From Tricholomella constricta (lineage: Eukaryota; Basidiomycota; Agaricomycetes; Agaricales; Lyophyllaceae), in NCBI GenBank assembly GCA_013368375.1, contig JAACJP010000041.1, positions 330,774 to 394,773 on the forward strand: a stretch of DNA of 64,000 bases. The letters are read 5' to 3'. The position numbers were made by a program, and so were the translations under genes. The notes below the pieces were generated by a model. That model searched no databases, was not told where the DNA came from, and saw only the letters and a list, made by a program, of their open reading frames with translations. This document shows positions 20,221-30,071 of this stretch, piece after piece. The first letter of the stretch is position 1. Every line of letters starts with the position of its first letter.

Positions 20221-22107
20221 TCACCCCACCACTACATCCCCGCCCTCGCCCTCGTCGCCTTGTTCCCCGTCTACGTCGCCCTCGCCCTCACCCTCAGCAT
20301 CCTCATCGTCGGTGCTAACGGCACTCCCCTCACTAGACTCGGACCCGGCCGCCATCTCATCCACCACCTCCGAGCGCCGCTCTCTCAGCATCCTCAACAC
20401 GTCCACCGTACCTTCAACTTGCAAGTAGATTTGTTGCAGCGACCACTGTGTTATCTCTTGTTGGGACTGCAGGACCTGCGCTTCCTGCACCAGGGTCCGG
20501 AGGAAGGCGTTGCGAGAAAAGAGGGCGCGGTCCACATCGGCGAGGCTGAAGTTGTCGATCATCGAAGTCGACGCCATGTAGCCCAAGCCCTCGAGGTCCT
20601 CGTTCCGAAGCAAGGCTTCGGCTTGAGGAAGCGATCCCTGAAGCAAGAAGCTCGTGCCCATTCCAGCAGAGCCGGCAGACTGGAACATCGCGAGGCGGTG
20701 TGCGACCGCAGCCAGTTCGCGCTCGCGCTCCCGGGGATCCGCCATGAACGGTGGGGGAGAGCGGTGCACCGGGTACATGGGCGCAACGTGGGGCTTTTCC
20801 TCCTCCACATCCTCAACGACCGCGCGCGAGATGTGTTGGCGCCGCGATCGCGAACCCGATGCCTTCGGAACGACGAGGGGGACGCCGTCGCGCGTCGTCT
20901 CGCACTTTTTGGCATGTATCTTGCAGAGCGCGCAAGGACTGACGCCGGGCTTCTGCAGACAATCGACGCCTGCGTCCACGCACCGATCGCACTAGTGGAA
21001 GAGTCAGCGCTGACAGACGCCAAGACCCGACCGATGACCTACCGCCACATCGCGCACCAAGTGGTGAGGACACTCCTTCTTGAAGTCCTCGAGGCGCCCG
21101 AGCCACTTGTCGGTCGTGCGCCGCTTCCTTTTGCCCTTCCCTAACTCCTCCTCGGGGACCTCCACGACCGACCCTTCCCCTTCATCTACGACGTCGCGCT
21201 TGCGCTTACGACTCGAAGTCGTCGCCTCGTCGGACCCAGTGGCGGCAGGCGTCGCACCTACCAAACTAGTTAGGGGCAGACCACTCACAGCGCTAAAGAT
21301 AGGCCCTGATCGGAAGGCGGACTCACGCGTACGAAGCGATCACGAAGTGGACGGCGCAGCCTGTTCAAAAAAAAAAAAAAAATGTGTTAGCAACCGGGGG
21401 AGGACAAAATCGCGTGAGATACGCACGTCGGCTACAGCGCCTTTGCCAGCACGCGACCCGCCGCCAACCGACATACGAGGCACAAAAATAGGAGGCCGCG
21501 AGGATTTGCCTTTCCCCTGGGGCGATGGCGCCACGAGAACGCCGGACGATGCCCCCACGACCGGCGGCGGGATTGCGCCCACGCTACCGTGCCCCTGCCC
21601 CGCCTCCGCCACCAATTCCGTGTCACGCACTTCGATGCCGCCAACATCCGACCGGGGACCCTGCTCGACCGGCGATTCCCCCCCAAGCCCGCCAGATACG
21701 ACCGGTGGCGCATTTCCGGCGCCTCGAGATGTTCCTGATTGAAGACGTCGTTCGCGGCGTCGACGGGTATACTCGTCCTGAAGACGGACAAGCCCAAGTC
21801 GGTCATCTGCATACCAGAAGTCGGAAAACGGACGCACCTCGGGCTCCAGATCCGCGAATTTCTCCGACCACTCCCCGTCGTCCTTGATGCGCGCCCATAT
21901 TTGGGACAACGCCTCCTGCTCCTCACGCCATTCCAAACGCCCGGGGCCCGCCTCTTGTTTCTGAAGCGCGGTCAAGCCGTCCCGAATATCCTCGAGCGCC
22001 TCGAAGTGCTCGGCGCGGGTGGCGTCGTCGGGGAGTTGACACCATCGAATGTAATCGGTGGTCAGATATCGGAGGACGCGCTTGAAGTCCGACACGACGG
22101 TGGTCAT
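20221..22107 (-). CDS. Antisense gene A of Element 2: spliced Zn2Cys6-like cluster protein
   Basis: Start ATG at 22107. Exon 1 (22107-21838) encodes an N-terminal helical region. A 60-nt intron follows (GTGCGT...CTTCAG), then a Gly/Pro-rich linker, and an intron with a pyrimidine tract ending TTTTTGAACAG (acceptor near 21361). An exon ends in WLGRLEDFKKECPHH (to 21043). A 51-nt intron (GTAGGT...CACTAG) leads to the last exon, which opens with six cysteines in the order CX2CX6CX8CX2CX6C, the spacing of fungal Zn2Cys6 DNA-binding clusters. A helical region (RNEDLEGLG, LADVDRAL, FLRTLVQE) and an acidic tail end it. The basic residues usual between the first cysteines are absent. After the third exon begins there is an in-frame TGA, so either another acceptor is used or this copy is damaged. 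Role unknown; a nucleic-acid or chromatin factor is an inference. Confidence 0.75.
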
Positions 22108-22500
22108 GTTGGTTGAACAAGAAACGAGAGGGAACCGAACAGGCAGCCGTCACTTAAAAACAAGAACCAGGACGCGCCACCAAATTTAGTTGCACCGCCA
22201 CCAACATCTCACGCCACACACGCGCCAGTTCTAGAATTTTCTCGACTGGACTCCGGCCCGACTGGGGACAGTCGGCATTTCAAGTAAGGAGGAGACACGA
22301 CCTGTGGGTTGAGCGGAAGCCGACGCCAATAAACCGACACCGCCGATGAGCAATGCGAACTAACATGCGCCGCTCGAAACGAAAAGTCCAGATTATAAAG
22401 AACGACCCAATTTTAGGGCCCGCACGACAAAACGGGTATAGACGGAATACGCGACCGACAACGAGCGCAACCCGAACACAAACACACGACAAACCCGGAG
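22108..22500. other. Spacer between antisense genes A and B, with a polypurine-tract copy
   Basis: About 390 bases. At 22280-22295 it carries TCAAGTAAGGAGGAGA preceded by gggacagtcggcatt. Nearly the same block precedes the 3' LTR (about 23930-23958). Gene A therefore ends, on its 5' side, in the same way as gene B, which supports duplication of a unit made of gene plus tract. The promoter of gene A should be here. Confidence 0.6.
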
Positions 22501-23800
22501 TCAAGGCGACGAACCCTCGCCACCACCGTCGCGTACGCCACCATCGATACCGCTTCCACTGCCGCTGCCCCCACTTCTCGAGTTGTCCATCATAGACGCA
22601 CCAACTAGCTCTGCACGACGGGCCTGAAGCAAGTCAAAGGCCGACGACGTGGACACGACCTGCTCGTAAAGCTGACGGACCGACGAACGCATAATCTCTT
22701 GGCGCGATTCAAGGACTTGAATTTCCTGGACCAAAGTACGCAAGAAAACGGTGCGCGCCGATAGCGCCCGATCTATATCCGCAAGACCGAACCGCGAAAT
22801 CACCGACAACGGCTGGATGAAGCCCAGACCGCGCAAATCTTCGTTACGGAGGAAGTCCTCAGGGCGAAACACCGGCCCTTGATAGAGGAGACCCGCGCCC
22901 CGGTCCGCCGAACCCGCAGAACGAGTCACGACAAGGCGCTGAGCAGTTCTCGCCAGGTCGGGCGAACGGACCTCGACGAACAACGGAGGTGGCGCGCACG
23001 CGTCGCAAGAGCGTCCCTCTGCTAAGCAGGGCACAAACTGGTGCGGAGCCGGCGGAAACGACCCCACCTCGCTCGTCTCACATTGCTTCGACTGAATCTC
23101 GCAAACCGCACAAGCGTCAATCCCGTTGCGCTGAACACAGTCCAAAGCGTAGCCCACACAACGGTCACACTAGCCAACAAATGAGAGGAAGAACAAGATC
23201 GCACGAGAACCGATGACTTACCGCTTCGCTACGAGTGTAATGCTCCGGGTACTCCTCTTTAAACTCCTCAAGACGCTCCAGCCACAAATCGTGTCGCCTC
23301 CGCTGCGCCGCCAATACCGACTCCCCGGAGATCTCGACTACAGACTCTTCTTCGTCCCCGTCCCCAACCAAGGAGGCGCACGTACGATCCCGAACGACAG
23401 GCTCTGCCTCTTCTCCAGCAGAGGCGACGCGAGCAGGCTCCCGAACGACCGCCCGTCGGCGAGGGTAGTCAGACTACCAACTAGCGCGTTAACCCTCGGG
23501 AACGATCAAGCCAATGAAGAGCGAACTTACACTCGGCTGTAGACCCGCGAACCGTCTGGACCATTCAGGGTCAGACGCGACCGTAGACCATACGTCGAGC
23601 AAAGCATATTCTTCGTCGCGCCACGCCCAGCGCCAGGGTTCAGCTGCTGGCGACCTAAGCACTTCGACGCCGTTTAACAAATATTGCAGCACGCGAGTAC
23701 GCTCGTAACGAGGCGAGTCGTCCGACAGCGACTGCCATTCCTCCCAGTCTCGTCCCAAATTGCGGAGAATACGATGAAGATCGACAGGAGGTCCCGACAT
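22501..23800 (-). CDS. Antisense gene B of Element 2: spliced Zn2Cys6-like cluster protein, paralogue of gene A
   Basis: Start ATG at 23800. Exon 1 is 23800-23531; an intron GTAAGT...TTGGTAG leads to exon 2 (23473-23222), which ends WLERLEEFKEEYPEHYTRSEA. A second intron GTAAGTCATCGG...GGCTAG leads to exon 3 (23169-22501), which opens with CDRC and the cluster CX2CX6CX8CX2CX6C. It then has RNEDLRGLG, LADIDRAL, FLRTLVQE and a Gly/Ser-rich tail to TGA 22501-22503. All frames join without stops, giving about 395 residues. Intron positions match gene A. The 5' end lies only about 160 bases from the 3' LTR, so the LTR may supply or influence its promoter. I recognise the cysteine pattern but not the family. 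Confidence 0.8.
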
Positions 23801-23942
23801 AACGATGGGAAAACAAACAAGAACCAGGAAATATATATGTCGCCAACGCGTCGGCACCGCCACTCGCTCCTATGTCCGCCCCTTTTTCCAAGGAGAACAC
23901 CCCCTGACCAATGCGCGGGACCGACTGAGGACAGTCGGTATT

Positions 23943-23958
23943 TCAAGTAAGGAGGAGA
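23943..23958 (+). other. Polypurine tract of Element 2
   Basis: TCAAGTAAGGAGGAGA ends exactly where the 3' LTR begins (TG at 23959), as expected for the plus-strand primer. Confidence 0.85.
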
Positions 23959-25004
23959 TGATGAGCACCGTCCAGCGCTGTACACTGAACCAACCCATTC
24001 TACGGATATCTACCGTTGCGCCACGACGAACACGGTCCCAAATGCGACCAAAGCGCTAAACCGACCGACTGACAATACGACCGACCGACCGACAATACGA
24101 CCAAACGACCGACGCACCGACCAAGAGACAAAGTAACTTGGAACGCCAGTTCTCCTCTCTGGGCGCGCGGAGCACGGAACGCCGTATAACCTGTCAACGA
24201 CCGCGCACGTTGGTATGCCAAGGTCTCAACCTGGCGACAACCAAACCCGATTTGAAATGATCCTAGGAAACGCCGTTGCCCAGCAGTCACAGGAAGGATC
24301 CGGCCGTACCACGGAGCTCCGCACCCAAGAGCCACTACCGATCGCAAAGCCACCACCGATCATACATCCGACCCGATGCCGCGAGCCGATCAAAAGCCCC
24401 TCTGCCGAGCCAAAGAGCGCCACACTCTCTAAAAAAAGCGTCGCGCGGTACCAAGCTTGGCGGCGCTTCTCCCAATAAACCAGTAAAACACCTGCCTCGC
24501 CGGCTCGCGCGAGGCGAGTCGGTCGTATTGTATAAAAACATACCCATGTATTACCTACTTCCCCCAGTGAAGTACAGCCCGTATTTTCCCTCACACTCAG
24601 AGTGAATAGCTCGAAACCGTCGTCTCTGTCGTCTCTGCACCGTCCTCATCGTATAAACCGTCGCCACTGTCGTAAATCTCGTAACTGCCGTCTCTGCCGC
24701 CTCGTACTCGTCGCCCGAACCCGTGAGTTCTCCGTATTAACCTCGTTCGTCTCGTTGTCGCACGACCGACACCTAAAGTCGCGTCGCCGACCCGTTCCAC
24801 TCGGGAAACGTCGTGTTCCATCGCCCCCGTCGCGTTGTTGTCGGTTCGACTAACTACGAGTCGGATCGTCTCTTACCTTCGTCAAACAACCCTTACAAGC
24901 CCTGCACACTCGCGTGTTTGGGAACTTTTAACACTTCTCGCCCCCCATAGTTGTTAGTTGTTTTGTTGTTGTGCACAGCACCTACAGGCCTTCTAGCTCT
25001 ATCA
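23959..25004 (+). repeat. 3' LTR of Element 2 (1046 bp)
   Basis: Same length as the 5' LTR with one base difference that I can find. It is followed by the target duplication ccgt and the 5' half of the interrupted gene. Confidence 0.95.
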
Positions 25005-25800
25005 CCGTTGGTGTCAGCATCTGATTCCTGCGTCTTTTCAGGATTGGGCACTCTTGGCAAGTCCGAGTTCAATGCGCGTTTGCCTACACGTCGCTTGGAC
25101 ACTGCATTTAGTGTAGGTTTAGGGGCCTATAGCAAGCTTCAGAGCAAATAAAAGGAACATATGGTCAACGTACAACATATTTGGGTGCAAGAGTGACGAC
25201 TATGACATTTGGCGCATCGGTCATGTTGCCCCTCTGTTCCACAATACATTCCTTTAGGTTGAACCTCTGAGCTTCAATGAGTAATACAAAACTCTCTCTA
25301 TCACAGATACCCACATATCCAAATTCTTTTTCGTCGGCCTGTACAACAGCGTTGAAGGTTCCAACCTGGTTGATATATAAGGTTTCAACCAGTTTAGTCG
25401 CATTGGTAGGACAGCCAATATGGATGACGTCCTTGACGTGGACGTCGTCCGTGATGGTTCTGGTCTGCTTATTTGTTCCGTCACTGTACACAATTAAGTG
25501 AAATTTATCACTCACTTGTTTGCCAGAACGTCCAGTGTAGAATGAGCCTCTGGCAGACATTCTAGTTCCTTGTTGTTCAGTGCCAATTTCACCAAATAGA
25601 ACTCCAACAAATTCATTTCTTGTCTGGTTGACGTAGTTGAAATTTTTTGACCAGTCTTCAATGCGGCGAAAGAATGTCTTGTTATAGTCTGCAGAAGCGA
25701 TGGCACGATCTCCAAGAGAGAGAATTTCAGAAGACAGTTCATCATAGACACCTTCATCAGCAAGATTGCGGAAGTGTTCTGTGTCGAAGTTCGCATTCAT
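25005..25800 (-). CDS. 5' half of the spliced unknown gene interrupted by Element 2
   Basis: Start ATG at 25800, chosen because homology-like composition starts there. Exon 1 runs through LADEGVYDELSSEIL, FFRRIEDWSKNFNYVNQTRNEF and NVIVVTLAPKYV to about 25175. A likely intron (GTACGT...CCAAG) joins to exon 2 (25093-25005), which is basic (RRVGKRALNSD) then acidic. In the split state the frame runs on into the LTR, adding about 37 residues. With Element 2 removed, exon 2 meets an intron and the exons at 12247-11524. About 240 residues are encoded here. No known domain, signal peptide or membrane segment is seen. The region looks like a repeated basidiomycete family, possibly carried with Helitron material. 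Confidence 0.6.
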
Positions 25801-27469
25801 GATGAGGTGAAAGGAGTAAACAGCAATGACACAGTATACACCCTGCCGACTACGTGCCTTTATACAATAAATTGATTTGAAACAAGGGATAAGAAAGCCG
25901 CAAACATGAAACATCTAAGTTAATGATGTGTGAAATAGGAGATATTGAAATAGGGGATATAGAACATGCTCACCGGGAACATAAATACATGAACGGAGCG
26001 AAAAGTGAGCACGGGAGTTATGGATGCAAACAGAAAGTGCGTATATGTGAAAATTTGAAAGAAGGAAGAGGAGGGGAGATTGGGTTGAACTCGCTAAATA
26101 CAGGAATTTTCACACACTCTCTCAGCAGCATGTTCGCCGAACGATCCCTCTTCTCCATGTGATCACTGGTGTCATTCAGGCTGAGCGCCTTCAGCGGGGG
26201 CAGCGTAATCGAGGGCGAGCCTGAGGGGTGCAGTGTGTCACAATAGAAAGTGCGGCGTGGGGAGAGGTTAATGAGATACACCTTGACAATGGCAGGTGGT
26301 CTGCCAAGTGTGATGCAGTGGAGAGCACGAGTGGGGTGGACAGGTGGTTTGCCCAGTGCGACGCAGCGGAGAGCATGGAGTGGGGGCGGACAGGTTATTG
26401 GGGGTCATTGAAAACGCTGCATGGATGAAGGATGTGTGGTGGTGTTGGGCATTGACAATGGCAGGTGGTTGGCGAAGTGCAACAGCGTGGACGTGCCTGA
26501 GTGCAGGTGCGACATTGTGTGCTTGTGCACAAAGTGCGACCGCGCTATCGGATACGAGATGGTGAGGGGTGTAGTGCCTCGCATTGGGCAGCGCGGAGTG
26601 GGGGCGGAAATGTTAATGGGGGTTATTTTGCATGTTGCACGGACAGAGTGTATGCGATGGGGATAGTGTGGTGGTGCGTTACAGTGCTCGGTGGGCGCTG
26701 AATGGAGATTGTTGTGATTGAAGCTTGTCAACCGGGGACATTAATGTCATGTGCGGAGGGGGAAGGATAATTGGAGACGGTGCAAGGGAAATATTGGCAG
26801 AGTGGATGTTGCGCGCTCGTTAAACCGACACGCTTCCTGAACCTCCCCCACGAACACATGTTCTTGTGCTCGTCTACCTTTCAGGCACCACATGACCACT
26901 GCATTCACGTTCGCATTATGCCCCATGAACGTATTCTCGTCCTTCTTGCCATTGAGCCCATACATAACTACCCAACACGTCATGGGTCGAAAGACGGATA
27001 CAGATATGGCTGGGGATGGGAGGTTTGCCTTTATCTTAAGCGTCATGGCGGGATTGGGCGTTTCCTGGCTAGAGCCAGCCGTCTTTTTGTCAGATATTGG
27101 CTTGGCAGATTTCAAGTGTGGGCCGGAGCGTTTTCCGGGTGCATTTATCACACGTGCAATTATTTTTGCAGCAGGGAGACGATAAGTTTTATGCCCTTGC
27201 CGATGTACCTGCTCAGTAAAATAAAGGGCGAATCACAGCCTGTCAGATAAATGCGGCGGCTGGAGAAGAAAGTAAAAAGGGAATCGTACCTTGTAGTGAT
27301 GCAACACACACAGGGCTGCTGCTCACACGCGCAGATGAGCTTTTAGATACAGCTTCGGCTCATACACTGATGGCAATACACATATTCGCTGCCCTGCAAC
27401 CGTCCGCGGGGCTCCAACTGGGGCGGCGTGAACTCCTCGCTTTTGATGTTGCTCTCGTTCTCACCCTCT
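25801..27469. other. Region without a firm gene; short tandem repeats at about 26270-26500
   Basis: Several imperfect copies of a GT-rich unit (aggtggt.tgcc.agtg.gacgcag.ggagagc) lie at about 26285-26500. A minus-strand frame at 26747-27151 has plausible protein composition but no recognised motif and no clear exon borders. No gene can be supported. Confidence 0.4.
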
Positions 27470-28201
27470 TTATCCGAGGTGTCCGACAGCATTTTGACAA
27501 CATTGAACAAGGTCTCTGAGATGTTTTCTTCGCATAATAGGACATTGACCTTTTGTAAATCTTATAGAACACGGATGACAACAAAGTGGTTCACCAATAT
27601 TGTCAGGATCTAAATCCTCAGGTAGGGAAGTGGAAATTAAGTCTTCAAGAAAAGATATCAGTCGTGACTTGAAATCAGGATCCGCAAGGGCCTTTTGCTT
27701 CAATTCGTCTGGATGTAGTGCACCTTCCAGCCATATCAACATGTGGCAATGCAAAGTGCCTCGTCCTTGTGCTTCCACACATCCATAATATGCTTTAACA
27801 CATCCGAAGATTCCTCCATCATCAGTTGAACCGTCTTTACCATATCCCAACAAACATTTGATAAATGCTTTCATATATAAATTGAAGAATTTTGCCGCTG
27901 CAACGGGATTACGTGCAACAATAAGAGACTGCTCATAAAAGCTCAGACTTTCTTGTGGAATTAAGTTGTCAATGTCAATCTCTCCACCAGCAAGTAAGCG
28001 CACGATGGGATTGTACACGTCTGCAAAATTTAGCGTCACAAAAAAACTTGGAGCACCTTTTGAGATGGTGGTGGATCTAATTTCATTTCGCATATTGACA
28101 CGAGCTGCTGCAGAACCAGGAACATTGGAATTAATAACCCGAACATTTTCCATCAGACTATGGACTGAGATTCTCATCCGCTGACCGGGATGAAGGTACA
28201 T
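27470..28201 (-). pseudogene. Helitron Rep (HUH) domain fragment
   Basis: A 243-residue open frame matches the Helitron_like_N region: NMRNEIRSTTISKGAPSFF, FVTLNFADVYNP, then RGTLHCHMLIWLEGAL, which holds the HUH metal-binding pair (H-C-H) of rolling-circle replication initiators. Further downstream is a cysteine/histidine stretch (CCHPCSIRF, CPIMRRKH). The frame breaks after about 27470; the catalytic tyrosines and helicase part are not found and the N-terminus is truncated. Helitrons move by a rolling-circle mechanism using Rep plus helicase. This is a fragment. Confidence 0.85.
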
Positions 28202-30071
28202 TGGCAGTGTCGTACGAAGAACAGGTCAGGATTCAGATATCCAGTTTCCGTCCCAACATCGAGTATCGTGTCCAAGGGACCTGGAGGGTGATCGCCAATA
28301 CATGGACAATTACCAACGGTGCCGAAGACATGGAGAATGACAGGATGGAGTTTTTTGAACTTGCGCAAAGTGGACAAGTTTGGGTTCACGATGAACAGGA
28401 GGGGGATTCAGATGAATCGGAGAATACAGGAGATTCGAAGGATTCGGAAGTTCGGAGGATTTGGAGGATTCAACGCAGCAATATGGCGTAACATGGAAAA
28501 ATTTACAGTGTGCCAGGACTATGCACTATACGCTTTTTGTAATGTGTACGGCGAAGTCTCAGATTGTCTGGTTGTCGTCCGTTTACGGACTTAAGTCCAC
28601 GGACCGGTCATGTGAAAATCACGTGGATGGACCGGTCGACTCGCATTAGTGGAAATTTGCGGTGAGGTATGACAGGACCCACTACTAAAGTAGCGGGAAT
28701 ATACCTTAGTTGTCTACTATCACATTCTGATGAGCGGACATATTCCTCACTCTATATATATTGTATACCTATACTTACCACATACTAGTTCACTATACAC
28801 ATCCTAGGTAATACACAGTTGTCTACCATCACATTCTAATTTCTGACACTGAGCTTCGCTATACGCGTCCTAGGTCAAACACTCCCATAAGTCATAGTTG
28901 CCTCTGCAAGGACTTCATCTCACTCATATTCAACAGAGTCCTGGCAGATGTATTCTCTGCCATGTTCACTATCATGGTAAGTCATAGTTCTCTCTTGAGG
29001 AGCTTATTCTCACTTGAACTTAACAGTGTGGTGCTTTTTCTTCGTCAAAAAGCTCGGCAGATCTTGTTGTCAATCAATGCAGAAGGTAGCACTTCTTAAG
29101 TTATTCTATTTCCTCTGTTATGTTACCTATCTATGTACTACAACTTTGTATTTATTCTTGCAAGTACACCTGAGAGGGCAGAGAAGGGGAACAAATGAGT
29201 AGTACCAGGGTAGCGACCATTTCAGGTGGCACCGTGCTAAACTTGGGTTGGACTGGGTCCAGGCGCCGGATGGTCTCCACGCCATCAATCCTGGGTTGAT
29301 CTTGCTTGTGGCAAGCTTGTGTTGCCCGTGGTCCAGACTGTGATCAACTCAGGCAACATTAAACCCAGGATCACCGCAATCTATCTCCCAGCTGTGTACC
29401 TATCTTATATGTGGTCACGTGTTGATCCGTACGATGAAGAAGGGGGCGGGGAGCCTTGGGGGAGCCGCCAGTAAGCGGCCGAGTGCAGCTACACTGAGTT
29501 GATGAAGACTTCGGAATTGTCAACCAAGGCTTATAGGCAAACTGTAGCCCAAATCAATGGCATCCACGCTGGACCCAGGTCAGGCTTGGAAGAAAGATGT
29601 TCCAGGTGACAGTGATAATCATTGATACGTGGTGGAATGAGGCTTCAGTTGTATGATTAAGAATGACAGCATTACACGTAGACGTTCAATAACTTTAATT
29701 ACTCAGAGGCAAGACAGAGAGAGAGTGGGAGTAGAACGCAATGTACAACGGTAGCAAAGAAAAAGGAATAACAACGGACCAGGTATCGTGTATTAATACA
29801 GTGTCACAGGAGCGAGTGCGCATCTAAACAAGTCGCCATGAGACGATCAAGTGCGGATGTCGGGCATGACGTTTGCCGTCTTCTGCCGAGGGGAGACAAT
29901 GGGAACAAAGTCCACCGTCGGGGTAGGGGAACATTGAGGTTACAAAGCACCACTGGCGGGGAATAATATATGAAACAAGGGGAATCAGCCAGGGAGGAGA
30001 GGCGTCTGGGATAGCAGGTTGAAAACTTCCGAGGTATGAGGTATGGGAGGAGTATGAGGGATATAAATCAT
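28202..30071. other. Gene-free stretch with imperfect tandem repeats
   Basis: Near 28705-28990, segments such as gttgtctac.atcacattct and .ctata.gcgtcctaggt recur about 70-110 bases apart, so part is a decayed tandem repeat, possibly an old LTR. From 29190 to 30071 I see only GC-neutral sequence with no gene; the last few hundred bases include the 3' untranslated region of the G-alpha gene. Confidence 0.4.

Larger units (their letters stand above)
12248..25004 (+). mobile_element. Element 2: complete recent Ty3/gypsy retrotransposon with antisense accessory genes
   Basis: Two 1046 bp LTRs (12248-13293 and 23959-25004) start TGATGAGC and end CTATCA. I see a single difference between them (a/g near 12525 and 24236), so insertion was recent. 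The 4 bp ccgt flanks both ends (12244-12247 and 25005-25008). The inside holds a primer site, gag-protease, pol in the -1 frame, two spliced antisense genes, and a polypurine tract abutting the 3' LTR. Gag-protease and pol are open over their full length, so the copy may be competent. It sits in a spliced gene on the other strand. There is no chromodomain. Confidence 0.95.

Noticed and set aside
20260..21144. A 294-residue plus-strand frame
   Set aside because: Antisense shadow of gene A of Element 2, which has conserved cysteines, introns and a paralogue on the minus strand.
26747..27151. Minus-strand frame of 134 residues
   Set aside because: No recognisable motif, no exon borders, and an equally long frame on the other strand; not enough to call a gene.
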